From contig NC_023754.2 in the NCBI RefSeq assembly GCF_000499845.2, positions 24,958,611 to 25,022,610 of the forward strand: DNA of 64,000 nucleotides. The letters run 5' to 3'. The notes below the pieces were generated by a model, which was not told the origin of the DNA, searched no databases, and worked only from the letters and a program-made list of their open reading frames with translations. Positions 62,867-64,000 of this stretch are shown here, in pieces (positions within the stretch are counted from its first letter, which is position 1; each line of letters begins with the position of its first letter). The stretch is from Phaseolus vulgaris. Taxonomy: Eukaryota; Streptophyta; Magnoliopsida; Fabales; Fabaceae. A program made the position numbers and the translations under genes.

Positions 62867-63577
62867 ATGGGGACGCGAATCCCTTCTCACCAGCTCAGCA
62901 GTGGCCTATACGTGTCGGGTCGACCCGAACAGGTGAAAGAGCGCCCGCCGACAATGACCTCACGCTCCGTACCGTACACTGGCGGCGACCCAAAAAAGTC
63001 CGGCGAGCTGGGGAAAATGTTAGAAATCCCCAGCGTTGATCAGAAGACGTCGCGGCCGTCATCCGGGTCGGTGAGATCCGGGCCAAATTCGGGTCCCGCA
63101 GTTGGGAGGCTTAGCGGGTCGGGGCCCATGTCGCGGAAGTCGTCTGGGTCGGGCCCGATAGCGCTGCAGCCGACGGGCCTGATAACGTCGGGTCCAGTGG
63201 GATCCGGCCCGGTTGGGAGTCGTCGGTCGGGGCAGCTGGAACAACCGTCTGCGGTGGTGTCGGCGGGGAAGACAGTGTATGGCTCGGCGGTGACGAGTCT
63301 GAACGAGGAGGTGAAGGTGGGGTTCAAGGTGTCAAGGGCGTTGGTGTGGGTGTTCATGGTGGTGGTGGCAATGAGTTTGCTTGTTGGGGTGTTTCTCATG
63401 GTGGCAGTGAAGAAAGCTGTGATTTTGGTGGCTCTTGCAGCGGTTATTATGCCTGTGGTGGTTTTGATCGCTTGGAATTGCGTTTGGGGGAGACGAGGGC
63501 TTTTAGGGTTTGTGAAAAGGTACCCTGATGCTGAGCTTAGAGGCGCCATTGATGGACAGTACGTTAAGGTTACGGGG
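62867..63577 (+). CDS. At1g16860-like membrane protein, exon 1 (3' part outside window)
   Basis: The first exon encodes 237 residues, ending in phase 0 at a donor ACGGGG/GTAATT. The start MGTRIPSHQLSSGLYVSGRP, then TMTSRSVPYTGGDPKKSGE and LGKM, is the signature of the plant family annotated as uncharacterised membrane protein At1g16860-like. A Ser/Gly/Pro-rich part with repeated SGP motifs follows (about residues 55-140). Two hydrophobic segments (about 165-188 and 190-212) are probable membrane spans. Then come WNCVWGRRGLLGFVKRYPDA and DGQYVKVTG, the conserved block that leads into the domain coded by the missing exons. The function of the family is not established. Family members are longer, so at least one exon lies beyond 64000; none was recognised between 63578 and the edge. 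Confidence 0.92.
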
Positions 63578-64000
63578 GTAATTTTCTTTCTTTCCTATGC
63601 TAATAACGATAATGGTATAATCATCTTTAGTGATGTCTCAATATCATAAAATGACGATTCTTCTTGATGGCATGCTATTTGTTTTGTTCAGCTAACATTT
63701 AATTTAACATTATTTATTTATGATATATCCTTCCCCCTAATTTTTTTTTGTTTTTTGTTTTAATAATGTGATGTTTGGTATGGGGTTTTGATACTTACAC
63801 AACAAGTGAATTTGGTCGTGGTGATTGCGACTGCTTCTTTTGGAGTTGTCCTATTTGTTGAAAGTTTTTTTTTCTCGCGTTAGAGTCTGTGCAAGTATTT
63901 ATAAGCTAGTAGATTTGTTCTGATATCGATGTATGGATATGCTTTGTTCATTTTGCGGTACAAACTGGAAGGTCTATAATGTGGCTCAAAAGAGAAGAGT
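63578..64000 (+). other. Intron 1 of the At1g16860-like gene, running off the edge
   Basis: Begins GTAATTTTCTTTC. No sequence encoding the expected next conserved block was found before the window ends. Confidence 0.7.

Noticed and set aside
62356..62890. Minus-strand ORFs of 112 and 159 residues
   Set aside because: They read through A/G-rich leader and promoter DNA, giving Phe/Leu-rich runs, and have no recognisable domain.
63040..63549. 169-residue minus-strand ORF
   Set aside because: Shadow of the SGP-rich coding exon on the other strand; composition is a mirror of that repeat.
1..64000. CRISPR arrays, bacterial operons, rRNA and classical plant microRNA sequences
   Set aside because: None was seen on a by-eye scan; the sequence has plant nuclear character throughout.

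Overview
The window looks like nuclear DNA of a dicot plant. It is very AT-rich, its genes have short exons split by long AT-rich GT-AG introns, and the rest is littered with decayed retrotransposons. The gene set and the LTR sequences look legume-like, probably phaseoloid (Phaseolus/Vigna type); that is inference from recognised sequence style, not from a database search. Nothing bacterial or phage-like is present: no operons, CRISPR arrays or ribosome binding sites.

Layout. 1-3563: the 3' part of a broken Ty1/copia retrotransposon (protease, integrase, reverse transcriptase, RNase H, then a short 3' LTR). 5428-6048: a lone LTR on the minus strand with a GC-rich tandem array. 7375-8560 (+): a two-exon DUF506 gene. 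12240-12721: a second lone LTR of the same family. 13888-17122 (+): a three-exon gene for a basic protein ending in an EAR-type repressor motif. 21269-23670 (-): a five-exon mitochondrial pyruvate carrier subunit. 25336-25775: a long imperfect inverted repeat. 30438-31061 (+): an intronless plant-specific gene with a Cys-x-Cys-x2-Cys motif. 34217-34515: the RNase H tail of a dead LINE. 40932-45139 (-): a three-exon Raf-like protein kinase. 47188-47841 (+): an unexplained Cys-containing ORF. 48431-53680: a 2.6-kb tandem duplication, each copy carrying its own LTR-derived insertion. 62867-63577 (+): the first exon of an At1g16860-like membrane protein gene that runs off the right edge.

The genes are ordinary, independent plant genes with no sign of a shared pathway. 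The most informative structure is the non-genic part. At least four copies of one divergent LTR family can be linked by shared motifs. The tandem duplication gives empty-site evidence for two separate insertions, one in each copy. I did not find a new multi-gene system. The best leads are the EAR-motif gene, the duplication with its insertions, the inverted repeat and the unexplained ORF at 47.2-47.8 kb. All splice sites were read by eye and have no transcript support.
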